Origin: Prorocentrum cordatum
Lineage: Eukaryota > Sar > Dinophyceae > Prorocentrales > Prorocentraceae
Assembly: GCA_963575745.1 (NCBI GenBank)
Contig: CAUYUJ010016882.1
Location: forward strand, 200,082 to 264,081
Direction of reading: 5' to 3'
Length of the DNA stretch: 64,000 nucleotides
The notes beneath the pieces are model-generated. The model had not been told where the DNA came from. It saw only the letters and a program-made list of their open reading frames with translations, and made no database searches. The position numbers were made by a program, and so were the translations under genes. Positions 51,425 to 62,064 of this stretch are shown here, piece by piece. Every line of letters starts with the position of its first letter. The stretch's first letter is position 1.

Positions 51425-54400
51425 TTGGCGTCATCGAAGACGCCTACGGCGAATCACCGCCGCTCCCTGCCTTTTTGGAAGCGCCTGCGTGGCCGAAAGT
51501 TGGGTTTGAGCTTGGCCAAGCTATCGGGCCACGCGTTCCCCGAGTGGGGGGGGTCGAAAGCTTTCGGGGAACACGGAGTCGGGCGAGCTATCGGACCAGG
51601 TGGTTTCCGAGCTTTCGGGTTTCCTGGAGGACGTCTTGGAGGGCTCTTGGGGCGTCTTGGAGGCCTCTGGCGGGCCTTTTGGGCAGTCTAAGGCTATCTT
51701 CAGGCCATTTGCGGCCGTCTTGGGTGCATCTTGGGGCCATCTTCGCCGTCTTGGAGGCCTTCTTAGCCGTCTTGGAGGCACCTTGGAGGCCATCTTGTCT
51801 GTCTTGGATGCCATCTTGGGCGTCTTGGGGACCTTGTGGGCCGTCTTGGGGTCTTGTTGGGGCCATCTCGGGGGTCTCTTGGGCTGTCATGGGGCCATCT
51901 TGGAGGCCTCTTGTGCGCTCTTAGGGCGATTTTGGAAGCCTCTTGGGCCGTCTCGGGCCGTCGAAGAGCTGAAAAGACGAAAATGCCAAAATCCTTCAAA
52001 CACCTGAGGATAATCAATGAATTTCGCCCTTTCGGGCCTTCCTGGAGGACGTCTTGGAGGCCTCTTGGGGGCCTCTTGGCCAGTCGTAGGCCATCTTGGA
52101 GCCGTCTTGGGCCGCCTTGGAGACTTCTTGGACGAACTTGAAGGCATCTCGGACTCTCTCGGGCCGTCTTGGAAGCCATCTTTGGCGACGTGGACGCCAT
52201 ATTGGGCCATCTTGGACGCCATCTTGGGCCATCTTGGAGGCCATCTCGGGCCAACGCAACCATCTTAGAGGCCATCTTGAGCCGGCTTGGAAAAGTGTTT
52301 GCGGTCGTTGAGGTCGTTGCGGGGCCTTTCGGGGACCCCGGCGGGATCGGTCGAAATCCCGGCGGGAGTTCTTTTGGAAAAGAACCAGAACCAACATCGA
52401 AAGGATCTAGCTCGCCGGCTACCCCAGTGGCAAGCCAACAGTGGGCGGCGGATCGAAGACGCCTACGGCGAATCACGGCCGCCCGCTGCCTTTTTGGAAG
52501 CGCATATGTGGCCGAACGTTGAGGCCAGACCTGCCAAGCTATCGGACCATGTGTTTGCCGAATCGGTTTGGAAAGCCTTCGGGGAACACGTGGGCATCTT
52601 GAAGGTCATCTTGTCTTTTCTCTTGGGCCGTCTTGGAGGCCATCTTGAGCGTCTTGGAGGCCTTTTGGCCCGTCTTGGGGCCCTCTTGGGGCCGTCTTGG
52701 GCCGTCTTGGACAGCGGGAAGGCTTAAAAGAAGCATATGTCCAAATCATTTCAACACCAATGGAAAATCAATGATTTTGGCCTCTTCGGGCTCTCCTGGG
52801 GGACCTTTTGGCACCCTCTTGGGCCATCTTGAGGCCATCTTGGAGCCATCTTGGCCCGTTTTGAAGCTCCTCGGACGATTTAGAACCAAAACCAAAACCG
52901 AAATCGTCTAGCACGCCAGGCACCCCTACGATGAATCGACAGGGGGCGGCGGATCGAAGACGCCTACGGCGAATCACCGCCGACCCCTGCCTTTTTGGAA
53001 GCGCATGTGTGGCCGAACGTTGAGGCCAGACCTGCCAAGCTCTCGGACCATGTGTTTGCCGAATCGGTTTGGAAAGCCTTCGGGGAACACGTGGGCATCT
53101 TGAAGGTCATCTTGGCCGCCCGGATGCCATTTTGACCTTTCGGGCCTTCTTGGAGGACGTCTAGGAGGGCTCGTGGGCCGTCTTGGAGGCCATCTTGAGC
53201 GTCTTAAAAACCTCTTGGGCCGTCTTGGGGGCCTCTTGGGGCCGTCTTGGGCCTCTTGGGCGATCTTTGGGGGCACTTGGGCCGTCTCGGGCCGTCGGAA
53301 AGCCGAAAAAGAGCAAGTGCCACAATCCTTCAATTACTCATGGAAAATCAACGGTTCTTTCTTTTCGGGCCTTCCTAGAGGCCCTCTTGGAGGCCTCTTG
53401 GGCTGTCTTGGGTCATCTTAGTGCCATCTTCGGCAGCCTTGGTGGGCCCCTGGCCCGTCCGACGCCGTCGGAAGCAGGTTGGGGGGCCTCTCTGAGCCGA
53501 CTTGGGGCCCTCTTGGAATGCTCCAGGGCCGTCTTGGAGGCCATCTTGGGCGTCTTAAAAGCCTCCCGGGCCGTCGTGGGGGCCTTTTGGGGCCGTCTTG
53601 GGGGGCTCGGCCGTTCTGGGGCCATCTTGGAGGCCTCTTGGGCGATCTTTGGGCGATCTTTGGGGGCTCTTGGGCCGTCTCGGGCCGTCGGAAGGTCGAA
53701 CAACAAGCAAATGCCACAATCCTTCAAAAACGCATGGGAACTCAATGATTTGGCCTTTTCGGGGCTTCCTGGAGGAGGCCCTCTTGGGCCGTCTTGGGCC
53801 AGCTTCGAGCCAACTTCGGCCATGTTGGTGAGCTCCTGGCACGTCTGACGCCGTCGGGAGCCGTTTGGGGGGCCTTTCTGGGCCGACTTGGGGCCTTCTT
53901 GGGGTGCTCCAGGGCCGTCTTAGAGGCCATCTTGGGCGTCTTGGAGGCGTCTTGGGTCTTCTCTGTGCCCTCTTGGGGCAGTTTTGGGGGCCTCTTGGGC
54001 AGTCCTGAGGCCATCTTGTAAGCCTCTTGGGCGCTGTGGAGGCGATCTTGGGGGCGTCTTGGGCCGTCTTGAGACGTCGGAAACCCAAGAAGTTCCAAAT
54101 GCCACAATCCTTCAAACACCTATGGAAAATCAATGATGTTGGCCTCTTCGGGCCCTCCTGCGAAACCTCTTGGAGGCCTCTTGGGCCGTCTTGGAGGCTT
54201 CTTGGGCGAACTTGGAGGTATCTTGGACCCTCTTGGGCCGTCTGGGAGGCCATCATGGACCATTTGGGCGAACTTGAGATCATCGTGGCCGTCTTGGAGG
54301 CATCTTGGAGGCCATCTTAGGTATCAGGGCGGTTTTAAAAACCATCTTGAGCCGTCTTGAGGCCCTCTTGGAGGCGTCTTGGGCTGTCTTGGGGTGGTCC

Positions 54401-54580
54401 TGGGAGCTTCTTGAGCCGTCTTGGAGCGTCGGAAACCCGAACATTTCAGAAAACCAAGATCGTTCAAACACCGTCGTAAAATCGACGATGTTGGCCTCTT
54501 GGGGCCCTCTCGGGAGGCCCCGTAAAGCGCTCTTGGGGCCTCTCGGGGCCCTCTTGGGCCGTCTTGGGACCATCTTCGGG
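51425..54580. repeat. CTTGGG-type macro-array, about 3.2 kb
   Basis: Blocks of GGCCGTCTTGGAGGCC and ATCTTGGGCC alternate with an AT-rich spacer of about 40 bp (TGCCACAATCCTTCAAACAC, then ATGGAAAATCAATGAT) at about 51979, 52734, 53317, 53710, 54098 and 54451. A separate 150-bp block starting GATCGAAGACGCCTACGGCG occurs at about 51436, 52451 and 52952. Open frames on both strands are products of the repeat. Confidence 0.9.
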
Positions 54581-54599
54581 CACATTGGGGCGCTCTTGG

Positions 54600-55250
54600 C
54601 ATCGGCACTGCGAATACGGCGTAATCTGCCAAGGTTTCTGGTCTCGGGAACGCGATTATGGTGTAATTTGGAGATGGTGTGGCCTCGGGGATGCAAACAT
54701 AGGGAACCCACAAAAGACGTACGCGCCCAACGATGTACCTGAGCACGGCCCCTCGATCCGCGAGACCGGCCGCGTGATACGAACATTCGCGCAATGCGTA
54801 CACGTCGTTCGTTTCTAATCGTGTTCATTTCTAATCGTGCTCGTTCCTGGCCCCCTAGTGGCCAGGAAGAGGCCCATGATAGAACACTTAGAAATTAAAA
54901 GATCCTGGTCCCCAAAAACTTAAAGAACTTTCGAAGACTTAGAAATGAACACTGCGTACTCTCGAAACCAGCGTGGATCTACGTACGTGTACGTCCTCTT
55001 AATGTCGCTCTTGAGAACATTAAAGTGTTTGCCAAGGCGTGTGGCCTCGTGGCCGCGCGACTACCGTGTCATCTGCGAGGGGGTCGCGGCCTCGTAGCCG
55101 CGCGAAACTGCGGCATAAATTTGCGAGGGATCGTGGCCTCGGGCACGCGAACGTGGCGCCACTGACGCGGGATCGTGGCCTCGGGGGCGCGGACGTGACG
55201 CATTTTGCGCAGGGTTCTGGTCTCGGAGGCGCGAATCTCATGTCTGCTCA
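54600..55250. repeat. Degenerate roughly 55-bp GTGGCCTCGGGGGCGCG repeats
   Basis: GGCCTCG..G.CGCG..A blocks at about 54640, 54692, 55043, 55092, 55134, 55177 and 55225 (as GGTCTCGG), with GTAAT/GCATAAATTTGCGAGG between. 54820-54860 holds a TCTAATCGTG.TC duplication and a CCTGGCC...GGCCAGG stem. Confidence 0.7.
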
Positions 55251-55495
55251 CGTGTCCCACACGCCCCCCCAGAAATTCAGGCACCGCGCCCAGGGCGTGG
55301 CAACTTGGCTGGTTTTCGGCTCCCCCCCCCCTCGCGCGGACAGTGACAATTGACAGTCGGAAGCCGAAAGCAGGACTGCAACATTGGAAACTGGAAGCTG
55401 GAACTGGTGCAGGGAGCAGCAACCCTCAGCCTCCCAGCCTGGTGGCCCCACAAGGGGGCTGGCGGATCTTCCCACAGAGCCCGCTGGCGGAATGC
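55251..55495. other. Unassigned stretch
   Basis: GGAAGC.GAA motifs near 55360-55400. No gene. Confidence 0.35.
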
Positions 55496-55656
55496 TACTG
55501 CAGTGGAGGCCAGTCCACAAGAAACCTTCCACAAGAAACCCAACCCTGAGACCCCAGGACGTCCACCGATTTGCGGTGCGGGAGCGTCGCCCAAGAGGCC
55601 CAAGGGCACCCTGGAGGCAAGCAGGGTGCTTCTTGACATGGGCCCCCACTGTAGGG
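55496..55656. mobile_element. Foldback family D, copy 2
   Basis: CTACTGCAGTGGAGGCCAGT at the left and GACATGGGCCCCCACTGTAG at the right form inverted ends. The core is shared with copies 1 and 3. Confidence 0.85.
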
Positions 55657-55944
55657 AGTGGGCAAGAGCTGCTGCTGGCCGCCGTGCCCATTCTGCCCGT
55701 TCCCGCCTCGACCCCACCCGAGGCCTGGGCCCGGCAACGCGCAAGAGTGGCCGCAGTGAGTGTGGGTGATGTGAGCACCAGCGGGCCATCGCGTGTGACT
55801 GTAAGGGAGAGGGGGTGAAGCGTAGCTTTGAACATCGACCCAGAGGTCGGGAAGCACAACGTTGTGACTTGGAGGTGGTTGGGGGGACTGAGCTGAATGG
55901 GCTCCGAGGAGATCGGTCAAACCGACTCACAATCTACAGTATTC
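55657..55944. other. Unassigned stretch
   Basis: No repeat or gene recognised. Confidence 0.35.
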
Positions 55945-56118
55945 GGCCTGACCTAAGGAACGAAGAATAAGGAACGAAACCCCTTATTTTTCCAAGTAAG
56001 TCTAGGAATTCCGAGGGAACTCCAGGGGGACTCGCCGCCAAAAAGGTAGCGGAATGTATGCAAACCGAAGGAACGACCGAGCCCCTTGTGAAAAGTAAGA
56101 GCTCCTTACTCAAGCCGG
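55945..56118. mobile_element. Repeat family F, copy 2 (probable foldback)
   Basis: GGCCTGACCTAAGGAACGAA to CTCCTTACTCAAGCCGG; see 17126-17296. The interiors differ. Confidence 0.7.
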
Positions 56119-56404
56119 ATCCTGTATCCCCCCCCCCCTCCGGGATCCGTCTGGTGCACTTTTTCACCCCGGATCCGTTTTTTAGCCCCAGGGCCCGAAA
56201 ATTGTCATTGGAGGCGGGAAAAAACAGGAATCCTTCTCGAACCCAGAACCTCGCACTTCGCCCCCCCTTCCCGCTGGCCAGAACCAGTGCTGGGCCACCT
56301 CAGACCTCCAGCCGACGCCACGATTGAGAGGTCGGGAACGGCAACGATGTGCCAGCGCACACAGCCGATCACTCGAGAGGCGGCCTTCTTGCCGCGCCGG
56401 CCTC
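56119..56404. other. Unassigned stretch
   Basis: C9 run near 56129-56137. No gene. Confidence 0.35.
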
Positions 56405-56459
56405 TGCAGCAGGCTGTCGTTGTCGTCGTTGTCGTCGTCGTCGTCGCTCATGGTCGCTT

Positions 56460-56491
<32 letters not shown>

Positions 56492-56522
56492 TCGTCGTCG
56501 CTCGTCGCCGCTCGTCGTGCGC
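56405..56522. repeat. (CGT)n tract
   Basis: CGTCGT with TTGTCGTTG, CTCATGGTCG and CTCGTCG interruptions. Confidence 0.95.
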
Positions 56523-56816
56523 GGCGCCAGGGGGCAGTGGCCCGCGCCAGGAGGCCACTCCTGCGAAGGGCCCTCCCCTCTGGCGCCCCGAGGCCTGCCC
56601 CGGGGGCCCAGCCGTGCCCACGAGGGCCCTCCAACCGGGGGCGCGCAGACATGGACTGGCGCTCCACGGATCTGGCGCGCGGTCGCCAAGTCCACGGAGC
56701 GGGGGAGAGGCCCTCCCCAGAATGCGGCCGGCGCCGCCTCGCTCGGCGGCGGAAGTCCGCGAGTTCCCACGGAAACGGGACTCGCCGGATCCAAGGCGAG
56801 CAGCGGCATGGGTCTC
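56523..56816. other. GC-rich stretch; no gene
   Basis: Open frames lack any recognisable domain. Confidence 0.35.
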
Positions 56817-57004
56817 TCTTGCAGCGGAGGCCAGGTCCACAGGAAACCTTCCACGAGAAACCCATCCCTGAGACCCCAGGGCGTCCACTGACTTTTTGGT
56901 GTGGGAGCGTCCCGCGCGCCCTCGCAAAACCACCGAAGCCCAAGAGGCCCAGGGTCACCCTTGGAGGCAAGCAGGGTGTCTCTTGGCATGGGTCTCCACT
57001 GCAT
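56817..57004. mobile_element. Foldback family D, copy 3
   Basis: TTGCAGCGGAGGCCAGGTCC at the left, GGCATGGGTCTCCACTGCAT at the right. Core CTTCCACGAGAAACCCATCC and CTGAGACCCCAGGGCG. Confidence 0.85.
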
Positions 57005-57479
57005 CCTCCTCTGAAGCTCGATCCTCGCAACATGGGCCGTCCCCCCCCACCCGAGGACGAAAAGCCAGGACGAGCATCACATCGGGCGAGGATCTATCGA
57101 GAATCTCTGAGATCCAGCGGCTCTGGAGGATGTCTTGGGCGCCGCTGCCTTCTCGGAGCGTTCTGGAACGCTCTGAGTGGGCCAGAAGTCAAACGACACC
57201 ACTCCGCCTATTGAGCAGGGACGGGCCGTCCCAGCATTCCCATAGGCATACCACGACATGTTCTTAGAACCCCTACATGTTCTAAGAGCAAAAACAATGT
57301 TCTTAGAAGATAATTATTAAACCCGAATTGTTAAAACAAGACAGTCCCAGTCAGAAATGTTCGAAAAAACATTTCGTGCAGAGTAAAGGGCCGAACGGTC
57401 ATTCATTGTCCCTGTGTGCGTGGCTGAATAGGGAATTGGTGGTGAGAACTCTGCTTATTGCGTTGTTGTCGTCGTCGTT
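57005..57479. other. Unassigned stretch; no gene
   Basis: 57258-57318 carries repeated ATGTTCTTAGAA and ATGTTCTAAGAGC motifs. AT-richer than most of the window. Confidence 0.4.
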
Positions 57480-57511
57480 CTTCTTGTTAGTGTTGTTATT
57501 GTTGTTGTTGG

Positions 57512-57542
<31 letters not shown>

Positions 57543-57575
57543 GGTGGTGGTGGTGGTGGTGGTGGTGTTTGTCGT
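57480..57575. repeat. (TTG)n and (GGT)n tract
   Basis: GTTGTTGTTG then uninterrupted GGT from about 57528. Confidence 0.95.
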
Positions 57576-57582
57576 CGTCCCA

Positions 57583-58055
57583 CCCGCGACCCACCCGCGA
57601 CCCACCCCGCGACCCACCCCGCCCACCCCGCGACCCACCCCGCGACCCACCCACGACTCAACCTACGACCACCCGCGATCCACCCGCGACCCACCCGCGA
57701 CCCACCCCGCGACCCACCCCGCGACCCACCCGCGATCCACCCCGCGACCCATCCGCGACCCATCCGCGACCCACCCGCGACCCACCCCGCAACCCACCCG
57801 CGACCCACCCTCAAAGGAGAAAAACCACCTGGACCCGACAATTGACGTTTACTAAACGGCCCTGGGCATTTACTAAGCAGCCCGGCCATGTTCGATTCAT
57901 TCTTTGTCTGAATTTACTAAACGGCTTCGCTTGTCGGGGTGATTCTTACGGGGTGGATTTTCAGCCCTCTACACCCGCGACCCACCCGCGACCCACCCGC
58001 GACCCACCCGCGACCCATTTGCGACCCACCCGTGACCCACCTGCGACCTACCCAC
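57583..58055. repeat. CGACCCACCCG minisatellite, two blocks
   Basis: 10-11-bp units CGACCCACCC(CG) at 57586-57812 and 57970-58052, separated by a roughly 150-bp block with TTTACTAA repeated three times. Confidence 0.92.
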
Positions 58056-58619
58056 ATTTTGTTAACGAAAAAATCGGCGCTTGCGGCGGGCTCGTTGTAC
58101 AATTTGTGAAACTTTGGCGCCTGCGGCGGGCTTCTCCAGAGTCTCGCAAACTGCCGACGTCCCCACCGCCCCCTCACTCTTATCCGCATCTGCGCGGTGC
58201 TACGGTATGTTCTGCTGGGCCTATAGGCGAGCCAGGACGCTTCGCCACTGCTCGAACCTTCGGCCCCACGGGCCTCAGCATGTACCATGGACTCCGGCTC
58301 GGGCTTTTACGTGGTATGCGCCACGGCTGCGGCCCCCGAAGGGCCGTAGCGCAGCATGGAGGACCGCAGGTGGGCTGGTGTCCTTGGTTTTTGTTGGTCG
58401 ACTGGGAGCGCTCCAGACCGCTCGCGAACGGGCAGACCCTGGGATCCGACGCAGCGAACAAGCTGCAACACCGTCAACAATCGCGCCCAGGGCCATATGG
58501 ACCCCATCTCGCTGCGCCGTTCTCCGAGCCGCACCGATCTGTGCTGGTCCCGGGGCCCGGAAGAGGGCGAGCACGCCAGGCTCGAACAAACGGAGACGCC
58601 TCGTCCTGCTCGTCCTCCT
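58056..58619. other. Unassigned stretch; no gene I can support
   Basis: GCTTGCGGCGGGCT/GCCTGCGGCGGGCT duplication near 58078-58130. Long frames on both strands overlap; see rejected items. Confidence 0.4.
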
Positions 58620-58768
58620 GCTCGTCCTCCTCCTCCTCCTCCTCCCAGTCCTCCTCTCCTCCTCCTCCTCCTCTCCCCCTCCTCCTCCTCCTCCTCCTCC
58701 TCCTCCTCCTCCTCCTCCTCCTCCTCCTCCTCCTCCTCCTCCTCCTCGTCCCCCTCCTCCTCGTCCTG
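58620..58768. repeat. (TCC)n tract
   Basis: Uninterrupted TCC at about 58680-58745. Confidence 0.97.
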
Positions 58769-59014
58769 ACCCCGTCCGACCTGTCCCCGGGGCCGGCCTC
58801 TGCAGCAGGCTGTCCGTGTCAGCGGTCGGCCCCGCCCCCGCGGCCTGCCCCGCGCGGCGGGGCGCGGAGGGGGCGGGCGCGCGCCCTCATCCCGGGGTGG
58901 CGGGGGGCAAGGGCGAGGGGGGGAGGAGGGCGGAGAGGCTCGGTGTTCACTCTGGGGGCCTTCCTGGAACCACTCGCTCTCCACTCGTGCGTCGAGGCTG
59001 CGCCGAAAGTCCGT
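58769..59014. other. GC-rich stretch; no gene
   Basis: CCCCGCGGC-rich and GAGGGGGGGAGG sequence. Confidence 0.4.
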
Positions 59015-59410
59015 CGGCCCGAGTCGAGCTGGAGTCGAACTTGAGTCGACCTTGAGCCGGGGCTGAGCTGAACCTGAGTCGAACTGGCAGCGAAACAGAG
59101 TCGACCTGGAGCCGAACTCGAGCCGAACAGATCCGCTGGGCGGGCCCCAGGAACGCTGCCAACACGAGCACCTGCGAGAGGGAAGGGGGACCAGGGACGA
59201 GGACAGGGGGTCCGCGTGCCAGCTCCGGTGGCCAGAGCGTGTCCCCTGGGGGGCAGAGGCGCATGCAGCAAGTGCATGCAGAGGGGCAGGCAGAGGTGCA
59301 GAGGCGCACGCAGGGGGGCCGAGGTGCACGCAGAGGGGCAGAGCTCCCTAGAGGGGCAGCGGTCCCCACAGGGGCACAGGTGCATGCAGAGGGGTCAAAA
59401 ATGCACCAGG
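59015..59410. repeat. GAGTCGAACTTGA and GCAGAGGGGCAGAG minisatellites
   Basis: 59015-59135: 12-13-bp units GAGTCGACCT and GAGCCGAAC. 59260-59400: AGGTGCA/CGCAGAGGGGCAG units. Confidence 0.8.
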
Positions 59411-59744
59411 CGAAGCGCGTGCGCGGAGGGCCGCTCACGCATCCAACGAACCCCTCCCATCTCAGACGAGGCCGCCCTACATATCGTTGGGCTTCTATTC
59501 AACAGGGCACGGGGAGAATGGGGGGGCAACCTTTTCAAGGCAGAGCGCCCGCAACACTGGCATTGACCTCTGAGCGCCTCAGCCCGAGGTGCTCTTCTCG
59601 CTCCTCGTGCAGGATTGCTGAGGCACTGGCGGATTCTCGTCCGACAGGGGCTTTGACCTCTCGCCGGTACGTTCCAGGACGGATCGAACCAGATGCGTCA
59701 GGCCGAGTCCACATTGTCACTTCTCCTCAGAGCGAGGAACAAGA
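59411..59744. other. Unassigned stretch; no gene
   Basis: No repeat or domain recognised. Confidence 0.35.
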
Positions 59745-59882
59745 AACGGCATAAACATAAACTTGTGGGGCTCCGCGCGGATTTCTCGGATCTGCGCTGG
59801 ACCCCCCCTCGCCGCCAGGGCGCTCCACCGCTGACCTAAGAAATCTGCGTGGAGTGCCAACAGTCTATGTTTATGCCGCTTT
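59745..59882. mobile_element. Foldback family A, copy 5 (best terminal repeats)
   Basis: Left end AAACGGCATAAACATAAACT, then TCCGCGCGGATTTCTCGG and ATCTGCGCTGG; right end AGAAATCTGCGTGGAGTGCC then TCTATGTTTATGCCGCTTT. The string TCAGAGCGAGGA lies on both sides (about 59727 and 59894), but it recurs at 60080, so I do not call it a target duplication. Confidence 0.9.
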
Positions 59883-59924
59883 CTCGTCTTCGATCAGAGC
59901 GAGGAGCGGAGGAGCCGCATCGCC

Positions 59925-60030
59925 AATGTATCGCCGATGCATCGGCGACGTCGGCGATGCATCGGCGACGTCGGCGCGGGGAAACGCGGGCTCCACATCG
60001 GGCCGCATCGTCGATGCATCGGCGACGCGG
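59925..60030. repeat. GATGCATCGGCGACGTCG repeats
   Basis: About four units; each carries GATGCATC and GACGTC palindromes. Confidence 0.85.
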
Positions 60031-60084
60031 CGAGATCCTCCGACCCCACCTGCTCGGACCCCATCTAGGAGGCCCAGAGTCAGA

Positions 60085-60440
60085 GCGAGGAGGAGGAGGA
60101 GGAGGAGGAGGAGGACGAGGACGAGGAGGAGGAGGAGGAGGAGGAGAAGGAAAAAATGGAGGAGGAGGAGGAGGAGGAGGAGGAGGAGGAGGAGGAGGAG
60201 GAGGAGGAGGGGGAGGAGGAGGGGAGAGGAGGAGGAGGAGGAGGAGGAGGAGGAGGAGGAAGAGGAGGAGGAGGAGGAGGAGGAGGAGGAGGAGGAGGAG
60301 GAGGAGGAGGAGGAGGAGGAGGAGGAGGAGGAGGAGGAGGCGGAGGAGGGGATGAGGAGGAAGAGGAGGAGGCGGAGGAGGAGGAGAAGGAGAAGATGGA
60401 GGAGGAGGAGGAGGAGGAGGAGAGGAGGAGGAGGAGAAGG
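60085..60440. repeat. (AGG)n tract, about 350 bp
   Basis: Nearly pure AGG with a GAAGGAAAAAATGG interruption near 60145. Confidence 0.97.
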
Positions 60441-61300
60441 TGAGGGGGACAAGCTAGGTGCGCTCGCGTCATATCTGACATCCTACCCCTCCCTCCCATC
60501 CCTTACCATGGCGCAGATCCCCTCTCTACTCGCACAGTCGGATGTCGAGCAGGGCAATGATCCCGAAAATGTGCGCGATGCATTGTAGAGCACGGCGTGG
60601 CATGGCGTAGAAGAGCACCGCGAAGCGTAGTATCAACCTAGCATTGCATTGCATGCCGTGGCATGGCACGGGAAATGACGCCAGCGCTGCAGCGGGAGCA
60701 CGAGTCGAAACGAGCGGAAACGCGGAAATGAGGCCAGCGCTGCAGCGGGAGCACGATTCGGAACGAGCGGAAGCACGCCGGAATCGGCCCAGAGAAGCTT
60801 CCCCGGGCGCCAGAAACAGAAATTCAACATTTTCAAAAGAAAATGTGTATTGGAATGGCCTTTTTCCGGCGCCGGCCGGAACCGGCTCCGGACCCGGCCC
60901 GGGCGCCGGCCCGGGCGCTGGCTCGGGCGTCCGGCCTGGGCGCCGGCTTGGGCGCCGGCCCGGGCGTCGGAATCGGCCCAGGAGGCCTCCCGGGCGCCGG
61001 GAACAAAAATTCAGCATTTTCAAAAGAAAAATGTATTAGAATGGCTTTTTTTCGGCGCCGCCTCGGAACTCGATTTTCCGGCGGCGGCCGGAACCGGCTC
61101 CGGACCCGGCGGCCCGGGCGCCGGCTCGGGCGTGCAGCCCGGGCGCCGGCGGAAATGATGCCAGCGCTGCAGCGGGAGCACGATTCGGAACGAGCCGGGC
61201 TCGAAAATGAGGCCGGCGCCTCAGCGAGAGCAGCATTTTGGAAAAAATGCAGGCGAAAACCCAACTCTGGGGAAACCTTTCCTGTAAAAAACAATACGCG
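60441..61300. repeat. Mixed tandem repeats (GGGCGCCGGC, AGCGCTGCAGCGGGAGC, AAAAGAAAATGT)
   Basis: GCCAGCGCTGCAGCGGGAGC occurs at about 60672, 60732 and 61159. A block AAATTCA.CATTTTCAAAAG plus GGAATGGC.TTTTT occurs at about 60820 and 61005 (about 186 bp apart). GGGCGCCGGC-type units fill 60898-60970 and 61125-61150. Confidence 0.8.
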
Positions 61301-61575
61301 GGGGGGGGGGGGCGAATATTCCCAAGACGTCATCAGGGGAAGAGGGAGAGTAGTATTCATATTGAGTAATTGTGGAGGAGCGAGGAGGAGGAGCGAGGAG
61401 GGGAGGAAGGAGGAGGAAGAGGTGTGGAGGAGAGAAGGAGAGGAGGAGGAGGAGGAGGAGGAGGAGGAGGAGGAGGAGGAGGAGGAGGAGGAGGAGGAGG
61501 AGAAAGAGGAGGAAGAAGAGGAGGAGGAAGAGGAGGAGGAGCGAGGAGGAAGAAGAGGAGGAGGAGCGAGGCGAG
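61301..61575. repeat. G12 run and (AGG)n tract
   Basis: G run near 61301-61312, AGG from 61372 with GCG and AAG variants. Confidence 0.93.
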
Positions 61576-62064
61576 GGCCTGGCACAGGCGCCCAGCGCCT
61601 CGCGGAACGGCGGGACGGAGCCTCCCCCTCGCCCCTCGGCCTCCCCGGAGGCTCTCGCCCCTCGGCCCCTTGGGGCCGCCCGGAGAGCAGGGCTCGGGCC
61701 CCGCGGAGCTGGTCGCGGGGCCAGCCCGAGCCGAGCCGAGTCGAGAAGGAGGAGGAGGAGGAGGAGTCAGGAGTCAGGAGCATCGAGGATCCGTCCGGCG
61801 GGCGAACAGACCACGGCGACAGGACGACCTCGTCGCCACCCACACGCCCGCCTGTAGGGGGAGCGTGGGAGACGACGGGGCCGTCCAAGGCGCGGCTCCC
61901 GAGGGTCGCGGCCGCGCGGCTCCGAAGGGCCGCGACAGACCTCAGATGAGGTCGACATGGACGCCCTCCGCGACGAGGCCGCCGCCGAGGACCAATTGGG
62001 GCGTGCCGAAGCCGAACCCCACGACGCACGAGGGGGTGGGGAGACGGCTCCCGACCGCGAGCGG
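61576..62064. other. GC-rich stretch downstream of the 166-aa frame; no clear gene
   Basis: Could hold out-of-frame continuation of the retrocopy at 62065-62565. Short AGG run at 61748-61767. Confidence 0.35.

Noticed and set aside
51425-54580. Many 80-240-aa frames (Leu/Gly/Trp-rich on plus, Lys/Ala/Pro-rich on minus)
   Set aside because: Direct translation of the CTTGGG repeat; no frame is favoured and no non-repetitive domain is present.
58056-58619. Overlapping frames on both strands that look moderately natural (for example a plus-strand piece with LVDWERSRPLANGQ)
   Set aside because: Two strands give comparably plausible peptides, there is no domain, and the frame continues into TCC tract; not enough to call a gene.
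59727-59905. TCAGAGCGAGGA on both sides of foldback A copy 5 as a target-site duplication
   Set aside because: The same string recurs at 60080 next to AGG repeats, and it does not directly abut the element ends.
60085-60440. Poly-Glu, poly-Arg and poly-Gly proteins
   Set aside because: Simple translation of (AGG)n in three frames.
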